Counted from the first letter of the stretch, positions 1 through 5,316 are shown. The stretch is DNA of 5,748 nucleotides from an uncultured Parabacteroides sp. (GCA_900547435.1 URGO01000174.1:1-5748), one strand, 5' to 3'. Numbers and translations: made by a program. The notes: generated by a model from the sequence alone, not told the origin.

Positions 1-119
1 AGCATCGCTGTTTGAGCGCAAAGCGCGAGTTTGCGATGCGAACAGCGGAGTGCAGGGAGCGAGTAGCGAAGCAGGCGAAGCCTTGATTTTTTGGTTCTTT
101 TGCATCAAGGCAAAAGAAC
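1..119. repeat. Palindrome-rich leader, probable dispersed intergenic repeat
   Basis: No gene is visible here. The first 80 bases are GC-rich and dominated by recurring GCGA words (at 25, 33, 38, 59, 66 and 75), unlike the AT-rich leaders elsewhere in the window. Two pairs of arms are complementary: GCATCGC (2-8) with GCGATGC (33-39), and CGCTGTT (6-12) with AACAGCG (41-47). A second block has GCCTTGAT (80-87) with ATCAAGGC (104-111), and GTTCTTTTG (94-102) with CAAAAGAAC (111-119). In both blocks the pairs interleave, so the hairpins are mutually exclusive. The composition and structure fit a chromosomal repeat copied between genes rather than a promoter, and I see no TAnnTTTG element. The repeat nature is inferred, since only one copy is in the window. 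The tail of an upstream transcript with an alternative-hairpin terminator is also possible. Confidence 0.5.
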
Positions 120-143
120 AGAAACATTACAATTTAAAATACA

Positions 144-1148
144 ATGAAAAGAATTCTGATAAACTATCTGTTCGCGCTATTCTTGGTTTTCCCGGTAAGC
201 GCCCAATATGTACATGACAATTTGGGAAACCAATACCAGAAGCGGACGATTGAGATGGGCGACGATTACGAAGGACGCGTCATCTGTACCTTGGTCCGGA
301 AGCCGTTGGGTGAACCGGTCAGGCAAGCTGTCCTGTATATTCATGGGTACAACGATTATTTCTTCCAATCGGAACTGGGCGATAGCGTGATGACGCATGG
401 TTATAATTTTTATGCGCTGGACCTGCGCAAGTACGGACGCTCGTTGTTGCCTCATCAGGATGCTTTTTATTGCAAAAGCCTGGATGAATATTTTGCCGAT
501 GTGGATACCGCACTGGCGATAATCCGGCAGGAGGGAAACGAACGGATTGTGCTGATGGGGCATTCCACCGGTGGATTGATTTCGTCCTATTACCTGAAAC
601 ACCATCCCCATGCGCCGGTCGACGGACTAATCTTGAACAGTCCTTTCCTGGATTGGAATTTCGGCTGGCTGATGGAAAACGTGTTGTTGCCCTCGGTTTC
701 TTTCTTGGGCAAGTTCTTCCCGGAATGGACGGTGCAAAGCGGGGGAAATCCTTCGTATGCCTATAGCTTGCTGAAAGGATTTCAGGGTGAATGGACTTTC
801 GACACCGACTGGAAAATGCCATTCGGACATCCGAAACGTGCGGGATGGATTCGGGCTATCCATACCGCCCAGCAAGATATCCAATCGGAGTGCGCAATCC
901 GTTGCCCGATCCTGCTGCTCTCTTCCACCCAATCCTAACCGGAATCGGCGGAATGGCATGAGGAATATCTTTGTTCGGATATTGTGCTTTCGGTGGAAGA
1001 TATCCAAAAGTATGGCGTCCGGTTAGGTCCTGATGTGTCCGCCCATCGGATAAAAGGCGGCATCCATGACCTGATACTTTCTCCGAAACCTGCCCGCGAT
1101 ACGACCTACCGCATCTTGTTTGAGTGGCTGGAGGGGATTTTCGGATAG
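144..1148 (+). pseudogene. Secreted alpha/beta hydrolase (serine hydrolase, Hydrolase_4/S33-like) interrupted by one in-frame stop
   Basis: The product resembles lysophospholipase/esterase-type alpha/beta hydrolases; the substrate is unknown. Residues 1-20 form a signal peptide ending VSA before Gln21, so export is expected. HGYNDY (67-72) fits the oxyanion-loop region and GHSTGG (139-144) is the nucleophile elbow with Ser141. The frame stops at TAA 936-938 after 264 codons, in TCC-TAA-CCG. The same frame then stays open for 69 codons to TAG at 1146-1148 and encodes the expected end of the fold: the acid region (SDIVLSVED, Asp279 or Asp286) and the catalytic His308 in GGIHDLILS, followed by a final amphipathic helix. 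There is no frameshift, and the tail has no ATG for separate translation. The 264-residue product would lack the catalytic His and probably the acid, so it should be inactive. A single base change (for example TAT or TAC to TAA) explains the lesion; a sequencing error or stop suppression are the alternatives. There is no clear ribosome site, and a poly-A-rich leader precedes the ATG. Confidence 0.9.
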
Positions 1149-1211
1149 GAAGAGGGGGATTTCTTTCACTATATATTTCCCTTAATTGTCAATTCTTTCA
1201 TTGTCGATGAC
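1149..1211. other. Short convergent intergenic spacer
   Basis: The hydrolase gene and the minus-strand operon converge on this spacer. It is AT-rich. The only symmetry I see is a weak AATTG-T-CAATT (1184-1194). There is no GC stem followed by a T run on either strand, so no intrinsic terminator can be called. The change from the GC-balanced hydrolase gene to the AT-rich operon happens here, so this is the likely left edge of a composition-distinct segment. Confidence 0.4.
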
Positions 1212-1919
1212 TCAGAATATTGAAAATAATTGTTTTATCATTAAGCCTAAAACTGTAGCTATCCCAAAGCTCAATAGAGTTCCTGCCAACACATACTCTG
1301 TTTTGGCGGTATCTGTTTCTTTAAAGCGGAGTAAAGATTTTGCTGCTACAAGAAACCCCACAGCTTCATATTGACCTATCAGAACAAAAACCATTGTAAG
1401 TATCCTTTCCAAGTTGCCAATTAACGCCCCTGCATTTTTAATACTTTTACAAGATTCTGTATCGCCAATTTTATACTTGTCCAGAATTAACTTAATGAGA
1501 ATGTTAGTTGGCTTTAAGCAGCATAAAATGGCAAATACAAATAATGGTATTGATAACGTATTAAGAAAATCTATGTTTTGGATCGGCAGACTGGATGTTG
1601 GTATATATTGGCATGATATAAAACATAGAACTACTATATGTGCAAATTGGTCTGTCAGGAAAGGCCATAGCCCCCTGCATATATATGTTTTCATTGTATC
1701 AATCAACAAATGTGTGCCCCCTATGATTAGAGCAAAAATCCAAAAATCAGTAAACGGAACAAAAGCCCAAGAAAGTAACCCTACGATAACGGAATGAATA
1801 TAAAGAAACGGACTTTTGATTTTTAGCAGTTCTTTCCGCTTGCAATATTTATCACTTTGCAGGTAGAAATCTCCAATCATATGGGCCGTCAATAAGCTCA
1901 ATAATAACCAGCTACTCAT
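1212..1919 (-). CDS. DUF3307 family multi-pass inner-membrane protein
   Basis: This 235-residue protein is mostly hydrophobic, with about six likely membrane segments (roughly 4-20, 40-58, 60-78, 92-105, 122-138 and 170-195, plus a C-terminal one at 208-228). It carries the pattern I associate with DUF3307: HMIGDFYLQSD at 13-23, YIHS (His42), HLLID at 70-74, DQFAH at 90-94, then a second half with GNLER (168-172) and GQYEAVGFLVAAKSLLRF (182-199). The repeated His/Asp residues next to membrane helices (H13/D17, H42, H70/D74, D90/H94) would suit a metal-binding membrane enzyme, but that is inference; the family has no settled function that I know of. The ATG overlaps the stop of the SatD-like gene by 4 nt (ATGA, 1916-1919), so translation is probably coupled and the two proteins are made together. 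The gene is visibly AT-richer than the hydrolase and TPR genes on either side, consistent with transfer. Confidence 0.85.
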   Translation of the reverse strand: MSSWLLLSLLTAHMIGDFYLQSDKYCKRKELLKIKSPFLYIHSVIVGLLSWAFVPFTDFWIFALIIGGTHLLIDTMKTYICRGLWPFLTDQFAHIVVLCFISCQYIPTSSLPIQNIDFLNTLSIPLFVFAILCCLKPTNILIKLILDKYKIGDTESCKSIKNAGALIGNLERILTMVFVLIGQYEAVGFLVAAKSLLRFKETDTAKTEYVLAGTLLSFGIATVLGLMIKQLFSIF

Positions 1920-2575
1920 GCGCTTTCAAAATTTAGTTGTTCAAAATAATTCAATGCATCCTCTATGCAGTACCATTTGGCAGAAGTCGAGTGTTGGTTT
2001 ATTCCAGACTGTTTTACACCCAATATGTCTGCTATTTCCTGCTCGCTTTTAGATAAAAGTTTATAATAAATGACTTCGCTTTGCCGTTTTGTTGTATTAT
2101 TGAGTAAGGCATCAGTTAGCATACCGATAGTGTGTAAAGCTGGTCTAAGTTGCTTATCAGCAGGTTCTATGAGGAATGTGCCATTTTTGTTAGGAGTACC
2201 CATTTCGTCTAATGTTCTGCCTGATAAATAAATAGCTTCTCCATCCATTATGCCGTGTTCCTTATCTACAATGCGCATGTCACCTATTCCCATGGCCATA
2301 CGAATTCCATATGTTTGGAATAGTTTTTTCTCTTTTGATTCTGCAACAGGAAAAGACTTAATGCGGCTCTTAATAATAAGAGCAACTCTGAAGCTATCCT
2401 TAGCTGAAGGCAACAGACACTCTATGTAATCTCCCTTTATTAGCCTGCCCCAAAATCCGGGAAATCTCTTTTCAAGAATAGAAAATAAATCTTCCGTCCA
2501 TTGCTTCAAAGCAATGGTTTCTTCGATACATAAAGATGTGGAAGACACTATATCGGCAGAAATGGCTGCATACAT
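1916..2575 (-). CDS. SatD-like protein: divergent class III nucleotidyl-cyclase-like domain plus C-terminal helix-turn-helix
   Basis: This 219-residue protein is soluble, with no signal peptide. Residues 1-135 follow the motif order of class III cyclase homology domains: ADIVSST (7-13; Asp8 at the first metal position), KGDYIE (47-52; Asp49 at the second metal position), GIRMAMGIGDM (90-100) and DGEAIYLSGRTL (111-122). In the last motif Arg120 is kept, but the usual Asn four residues earlier is Tyr116. Both metal aspartates are therefore present while one transition-state residue is missing. Residues about 162-200 (KRQSEVIYYKLLSKSEQEIADILGVKQSGINQH) form a helix-turn-helix like sigma region 4 or LuxR-type domains. 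The overall layout and the DUF3307 partner fit the SatD family, named from the Streptococcus mutans sat region. Its biochemical role is unsettled: it may bind a nucleotide and regulate DNA rather than catalyse. The ATG at 2575 is the only sensible start, about 30 nt from a good promoter. Confidence 0.83.
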   Translation of the reverse strand: MYAAISADIVSSTSLCIEETIALKQWTEDLFSILEKRFPGFWGRLIKGDYIECLLPSAKDSFRVALIIKSRIKSFPVAESKEKKLFQTYGIRMAMGIGDMRIVDKEHGIMDGEAIYLSGRTLDEMGTPNKNGTFLIEPADKQLRPALHTIGMLTDALLNNTTKRQSEVIYYKLLSKSEQEIADILGVKQSGINQHSTSAKWYCIEDALNYFEQLNFESA

Positions 2576-2605
2576 AGGTTGAATTCGTTTAATTACTGTT
2601 CAATG

Positions 2606-2637
2606 CAAAAGTATGAATAATATCTCTACCAACCAAA
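2606..2637 (-). promoter_or_regulatory. Bacteroidales sigma-ABfr-type promoter for the SatD-like/DUF3307 operon
   Basis: Read on the minus strand, TTTG (2637-2634) is followed by 20 nt and then TACTTTTG (2613-2606). This matches the known Bacteroides -33 TTTG and -7 TAnnTTTG elements with the standard 19-21 nt spacing. Transcription would start around 2598-2603, giving a 5' leader of about 25 nt with no clear Shine-Dalgarno, which is normal for this phylum. It is the best promoter in the window. Confidence 0.75.
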
Positions 2638-2640
2638 CAT

Positions 2641-2689
2641 TATAAGTCAATTTACTTATAAAATCAAGAAATAAGTGATTTGGCTTATT
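2641..2689. promoter_or_regulatory. Palindromic operator candidates upstream of the SatD-like promoter
   Basis: TATAAGT (2641-2647) and ACTTATA (2654-2660) form a perfect 7-bp inverted repeat with a 6-nt spacer. It starts four bases upstream of the -33 box of the minus-strand operon. A second, related inverted repeat follows: AATAAG (2670-2675) and CTTATT (2684-2689) with 8 nt between. Both share an ATAAG half-site, as expected for cooperative binding of a dimeric regulator. The position fits an activator or repressor site for the operon, possibly the HTH of the SatD-like protein itself. The second repeat overlaps the start of the receptor remnant, so part of it may be old coding sequence. 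DNA-level function is inferred. Confidence 0.5.
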
Positions 2690-3130
2690 GTAATGCGGTA
2701 TCGCGTCCTTCTTACAGCAGCTTGCGTAGTTTTATTGCCTATATGGGGCCCTATCAATATGGAACGGGAAATCCGTTGTTGCAGCCGACTTATACCAATA
2801 GTTTGAGCTATATGCTGAAATGGAAACAATTTATGCTGATGGGGATTTATTGGAAAGTAACCGATTATACCGCAGAAATCAGTGAATTGTATATGGGAAA
2901 TTCAATATTAAACCGGATGGTGAATATTGATGATGCGCAGTTTCTGACTGTTGCTCTTAATTACAGTTCTGCATTCGGTATTTTTTAGTGTAAACTATAA
3001 TTATTTGAATACATATTGGGAAAATAGTATGTTCCGAAGAACACTTATGTTCTCAGTAACTTACCGATTCAATATGACTCCAAAGAGATATAAAGGCAGC
3101 AATGCATCTGATGAAATTTGGAGATTATAA
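2662..3130 (+). pseudogene. Remnant of an outer-membrane beta-barrel receptor (TonB-dependent/OMP_b-brl_3-like), 3' end only
   Basis: In the first frame (codons from 2662, stop TAG 2986-2988) the translation contains SRPSYSSLRSF and then GNPLLQPTYTNSLSY, hallmarks of the C-terminal barrel of Bacteroidetes TonB-linked outer-membrane proteins. From about 2981, one frame over, it continues as FSVNYNYLNTYWENSMFRR and ends VTYRFNMTPKRYKGSNASDEIWRL with stop TAA 3128-3130. That is the usual last strand and tail of these receptors. Three lesions are visible. The 5' part of the gene (plug and most of the barrel) is absent, the joint at the T6 run 2981-2986 changes frame, and the barrel strands expected between the two parts appear to be missing (perhaps 70 or so residues, estimated from memory of the family). 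No start codon or leader is present. It is non-functional. It begins exactly where the SatD-like operon's promoter region ends. Confidence 0.85.
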
Positions 3131-3136
3131 ATAGGC

Positions 3137-3150
3137 GATTATCGATAATC
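3137..3150. repeat. Perfect 14-bp palindrome
   Basis: GATTATCGATAATC reads identically on both strands and lies 6 bases after the stop of the receptor remnant. No T run follows on either strand, so it is not a standard terminator. It could be a protein-binding site or a relic of the receptor's 3' region; nothing in the sequence decides between these. Confidence 0.5.
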
Positions 3151-3195
3151 AAATAAGTAGGTGTACAAAATTAATTATATTATCTATTGTCATGC

Positions 3196-3218
3196 GTAGG
3201 GGCGAGGTTTGCTCGCCC
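3196..3218 (+). repeat. REP-like hairpin 1 with GTAG head
   Basis: The tetranucleotide GTAG (3196-3199) is followed directly by GGGCGAG (3200-3206), loop GTTTG, and CTCGCCC (3212-3218), a perfect 7-bp GC-rich stem. A GTAG head next to a short stem-loop is the layout described for repetitive extragenic palindromes mobilised by REP-associated tyrosine transposases (RAYT, Y1 family). A related unit follows 33 bp on. No RAYT gene is in this window. Confidence 0.6.
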
Positions 3219-3228
3219 TTAATCATTT

Positions 3229-3250
3229 GTAGGGGCGGATTGAATCCGCT
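3229..3250 (+). repeat. REP-like hairpin 2 with GTAG head
   Basis: GTAG (3229-3232) is followed by GGGCGGAT, loop TGA, and ATCCGC (3244-3249); the paired stem is 3235-3240 with 3244-3249. It shares the GTAGGGGCG head with unit 1 and has the same orientation, exactly 33 bp downstream, but a different stem and loop. A further ATCCGC at 3257-3262, overlapping the palindrome GGATATCC (3253-3260), gives an alternative partner for the left arm. Confidence 0.6.
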
Positions 3251-3288
3251 CAGGATATCCGCAAGTAGCTATCATAATCCAACCGCAG

Positions 3289-3304
3289 GTGGGCTAACGC
3301 CCGC
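3289..3304. repeat. Short GC hairpin
   Basis: GTGGGC (3289-3294) pairs with GCCCGC (3299-3304) across the 4-nt loop TAAC, with one G-T wobble. It lies between the REP-like pair and the next hairpin and may belong to the same composite repeat element. Confidence 0.45.
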
Positions 3305-3312
3305 ATAGTATA

Positions 3313-3351
3313 GTTGAGCCTCTTTGAGGCTCTCTTTGGCACGCCCTCAAC
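3313..3351. repeat. Perfect 7-bp hairpin with a competing outer pairing
   Basis: GAGCCTC (3316-3322) and GAGGCTC (3326-3332) form a perfect stem with a TTT loop. GTTGAG (3313-3318) is also complementary to CTCAAC (3346-3351), sharing three bases with the first stem, so two folds compete. There is no T run, so it is not a terminator by itself. It completes the roughly 160-bp hairpin cluster (3196-3351) that fills most of the gene-free stretch 3131-3450. Confidence 0.5.
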
Positions 3352-3392
3352 GGGAGATAGTCACTCAAGACAATTTTTAAAATTAAGCAGGA

Positions 3393-3429
3393 TTTTTGAA
3401 CTTTGTCTTGGGATTTATTCTTATCTTTC
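3393..3429 (+). promoter_or_regulatory. Possible promoter region and TTTGTGAAC-like site for the TPR regulator gene
   Basis: TATCTTTC (3422-3429) is one base off the TAnnTTTG -7 element and lies 21 nt before the ATG. The nearest TTTG (3402-3405) is only 16 nt upstream of it, below the usual 19-21, so the core promoter is weak or needs an activator. TTTTTGAAC (3393-3401) differs by one base from the TTTGTGAAC motif found three times downstream of this gene, which makes it a candidate site for the same regulator. Confidence 0.35.
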
Positions 3430-3450
3430 GGGCAAAATCAAAGAAACACT

Positions 3451-5190
3451 ATGAGAGTTTATGATATTATTGTCTTGTTTTGCATCAGCCTTATCGGACT
3501 GTCCGGTTGTGTGTCAAAGTCTTACCCTGAGGCGTTGAGGCAGGCGGAACGGTGCATGGAGGCCAATCCGGATAGCGCGCGTTTGTACCTTACCACGTTG
3601 GATTCCGTTATTTCGGCCGAGCCGGAAGAGACGCGTATGTATTATTATTTGTTGAAAACAAAAGCGAATGATAAATTGTATGTCAAGCATACTTCCGATT
3701 CGCTCATGTTGCAGGTGGTGCGCTTTTATGAACAAAGAGGGGATGCTGACAAATTGATGGAAGCTTATTACTACTTGGGTTCGGTCTATCGGGATATGAA
3801 CGATGCGCCCCGTGCCTTGAAAGCATTCCAACAAGCTGCGGAGGCCGGAAAGGAAAGTTCGAATTACCGAGTCTTGGGATTAATAAATGAACAGATTGGA
3901 ACTTTGTTTGCCTATCAAGAGCTTTATTCAGAATCTCTCAATGCTATAACAAAAGCTATCCAATACTACCAGATAAATAGTGATAAGGATGGCATAATTT
4001 ATAGCTATCGGAATATGGCCCGCATTTATGACCGAACCAATCAACCGGACAGTGCCGAATATTTTTATCGAAAATCCTGCCAAGCCGCCCAAAAACTGAA
4101 TAATTCCTTTATCGAAGATTATATAGTCAGTGAATGGATCTCCTATTACATTTCTCATCATGAAATAAATAAAGCGGAGGACTTGATTTCGTTTCTTTCT
4201 TCAAGGATGCGGCAAGATGATGCCATTACCTTACATGCCTTGGGGGTAATAGCCCGTCATCAGCAGCAGACAGATTCCGCTCGGTATTATTTCCAACGGG
4301 CTTTGCAAAGAGGAAATCTGTATGTGCGTTGCGGTACCTATCAAGCCTTGGCGGATCTGGAGGCCGGATGTGGGAACTACCGGTTGGCCTTCGAGTATGC
4401 CCGGCACAACCGGTTGTTGAACGATTCCATCCAGAAAATCACTCGTACGGAGGCTGTGGATAGAATCCATTCGCTTTATAATTATGAGCATGTAGAGAAA
4501 GCGAACCGGCAATTGCAGTTGGAAAGCGAGCGGAAGCAGAACCAGATTTACCGGTTGGGGCTTATGCTGTCTATATTGACCGGGGGAATTGTATGGGTAT
4601 CGTTTCGCTATCGGAAGCAACAACAGGCGGTACGGGAACAAGAAGCGCGTTTGCAGCAACTGAAAGAAGAACAGGAACGGAACAGCCGGTCGCAGATGGA
4701 ACAGAACCGGCAACGGATTCAAGCCTTGGAGGCACAATTGGCGGATGCCGAGCGGCTTAACGCTGAACAAAAACAATTGCTTCAATCCGAACGCAACTTG
4801 TTGGAAATATCGAACCGGAAGATTCAAATCAATATAGAAGAGAAGAACCTGTTGGAACTGAACCTGCGCAAATCGGAGGTGTATCAATATTTCCATGCGG
4901 AAGAGCATTGGGATCACATTGCACCGGAGAAATGGGGCGAGTTGCAGCAGGCGGTTGAGACGACTTACCCTCAATTAATCGGACGCTTGCGCTTCCTTTA
5001 TCCGCAAATCTCCACGCAGGAAATCCGGCTTTGTTACCTGACCAAAATCCCCATTCCGGTGAAAGGGATAGCCGCCATCCTTTGCAAAAGTATGCCGGCC
5101 ATTTCCAATATGCGGGCTCGGCTTTACAAAAAACTGTTGAATGAAGAGGGAAAGGCTAGCGATTTTGATAAGTTTATCCATGAGTTGTAA
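3451..5190 (+). CDS. Membrane-spanning TPR regulator: lipoprotein signal, periplasmic TPRs, TM helix, coiled coil, C-terminal HTH
   Basis: This 579-residue protein has the layout of a Bacteroidales one-component membrane regulator. Residues 1-20 are a lipoprotein signal peptide with lipobox LSGC (Cys20). TPR-type helix pairs fill about 25-340, for example 103-133 (YYYLGSVYRDMNDAPRALKAF), 141-173, 182-213, 258-290 and 296-325. A membrane helix lies at about 369-385 (LGLMLSILTGGIVWVSF), followed by positive RYRK, so the C-terminus should be cytoplasmic. A long Gln/Glu-rich coiled coil (about 388-475) leads to a C-terminal domain: W486 and W495, then YPQLIGRLRFLYPQISTQEIRLCYL, then a likely helix-turn-helix at 536-562 (VKGIAAILCKSMPAISNMRARLYKKL). 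The expected role, by inference, is to sense something in the periplasm through the TPRs and pass it to DNA. The ATG at 3451 is chosen because it starts the signal peptide directly; an upstream in-frame TTG at 3403 would add 16 residues that spoil it. The gene looks intact. The target and ligand are unknown; the nearby DUF3244-like gene is the obvious candidate target. Confidence 0.88.
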   Translation: MRVYDIIVLFCISLIGLSGCVSKSYPEALRQAERCMEANPDSARLYLTTLDSVISAEPEETRMYYYLLKTKANDKLYVKHTSDSLMLQVVRFYEQRGDADKLMEAYYYLGSVYRDMNDAPRALKAFQQAAEAGKESSNYRVLGLINEQIGTLFAYQELYSESLNAITKAIQYYQINSDKDGIIYSYRNMARIYDRTNQPDSAEYFYRKSCQAAQKLNNSFIEDYIVSEWISYYISHHEINKAEDLISFLSSRMRQDDAITLHALGVIARHQQQTDSARYYFQRALQRGNLYVRCGTYQALADLEAGCGNYRLAFEYARHNRLLNDSIQKITRTEAVDRIHSLYNYEHVEKANRQLQLESERKQNQIYRLGLMLSILTGGIVWVSFRYRKQQQAVREQEARLQQLKEEQERNSRSQMEQNRQRIQALEAQLADAERLNAEQKQLLQSERNLLEISNRKIQINIEEKNLLELNLRKSEVYQYFHAEEHWDHIAPEKWGELQQAVETTYPQLIGRLRFLYPQISTQEIRLCYLTKIPIPVKGIAAILCKSMPAISNMRARLYKKLLNEEGKASDFDKFIHEL

Positions 5191-5231
5191 TAGCATTTAC
5201 TCCTTTATCCCTTCTATTATCTTATGAAACT

Positions 5232-5276
5232 TATTTTTGTGAACCGAAAGTGTATCTTTGTGAACTATTTGTGAAC
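5232..5276 (+). promoter_or_regulatory. Three direct TTTGTGAAC repeats (21- and 11-bp spacing), likely regulator binding sites
   Basis: TTTGTGAAC occurs at 5236-5244, 5257-5265 and 5268-5276, so starts are 21 and 11 bp apart, close to two and one helical turns. This is typical of sites bound on one DNA face. The first two copies extend to 13-mers, TATTTTTGTGAAC (5232) and TATCTTTGTGAAC (5253), so each also contains a perfect TAnnTTTG -7 element. Neither has a TTTG at the right -33 distance. The array lies between the regulator gene and the DUF3244-like gene, about 70 bp before the latter's start. Confidence 0.6.
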
Positions 5277-5293
5277 TGATTTAGATACGCTTT
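5247..5293. repeat. 11-bp imperfect inverted repeat enclosing two TTTGTGAAC copies
   Basis: Arms 5247-5257 (AAAGTGTATCT) and 5283-5293 (AGATACGCTTT) match at 10 of 11 positions; the exception would be a U-G wobble in RNA. The 25-nt loop holds most of the second and all of the third TTTGTGAAC copies. It could be an operator with dyad symmetry or an RNA stem-loop after the regulator gene. The stem is AT-rich and no clean T run follows, so I do not call it a terminator. Confidence 0.45.
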
Positions 5294-5308
5294 GTTAGCC
5301 TTGTTCCT

Positions 5309-5316
5309 TATTTTTG
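5309..5316 (+). promoter_or_regulatory. Candidate -7 element for the DUF3244-like gene
   Basis: TATTTTTG matches TAnnTTTG exactly and ends 28 nt before the ATG at 5345, the right distance for a short leader. No TTTG lies 19-21 nt upstream, so the promoter probably depends on an activator. The direct repeats at 5236-5276 would sit 33 bp or more upstream of this box, a normal activator position. Confidence 0.4.

Noticed and set aside
80..119. H-type pseudoknot from the crossing 8-bp and 9-bp stems
   Set aside because: The second arms are directly adjacent and even share base 111, leaving no loop to span the first stem; alternative hairpins are more realistic.
177..822. Open frames on the minus strand opposite the hydrolase gene
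   Set aside because: They are shadows of the hydrolase coding sequence, with no recognisable domain, promoter or plausible start.
939..1148. Separate small gene downstream of the TAA in the hydrolase gene
   Set aside because: The frame has no ATG, and the sequence is the direct continuation of the hydrolase fold with its catalytic His, so it is the severed tail rather than a gene of its own.
1414..1797. Plus-strand open frame (127 codons) opposite the DUF3307 gene
   Set aside because: It is an antisense shadow of a family-supported membrane protein; its composition reflects reversed hydrophobic codons.
1188..2653. GTCAATT on both sides of the SatD-DUF3307 module (1188-1194 and 2646-2652) as a possible target-site duplication
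   Set aside because: Seven AT-rich bases are likely by chance over these spans. The right copy lies inside the operator palindrome, and no terminal inverted repeats or transposase accompany it.
3196..3351. tRNA, small structured RNA or CRISPR array in the hairpin cluster
   Set aside because: There is no cloverleaf with the conserved T-loop, the repeats are unequal and palindromic rather than identical with unique spacers, and no Cas-like gene is nearby.
3403..3450. Upstream TTG start for the TPR regulator
   Set aside because: It would place 16 polar or mixed residues ahead of a clean lipoprotein signal peptide, and it would overlap the candidate promoter elements.
4231..4974. Long minus-strand open frame (247 codons) opposite the TPR regulator
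   Set aside because: It lies wholly inside a well-supported gene on the other strand, its translation is low-complexity Leu/Phe/Gln from the reverse of the Gln/Glu-rich coiled coil, and it has no family features.
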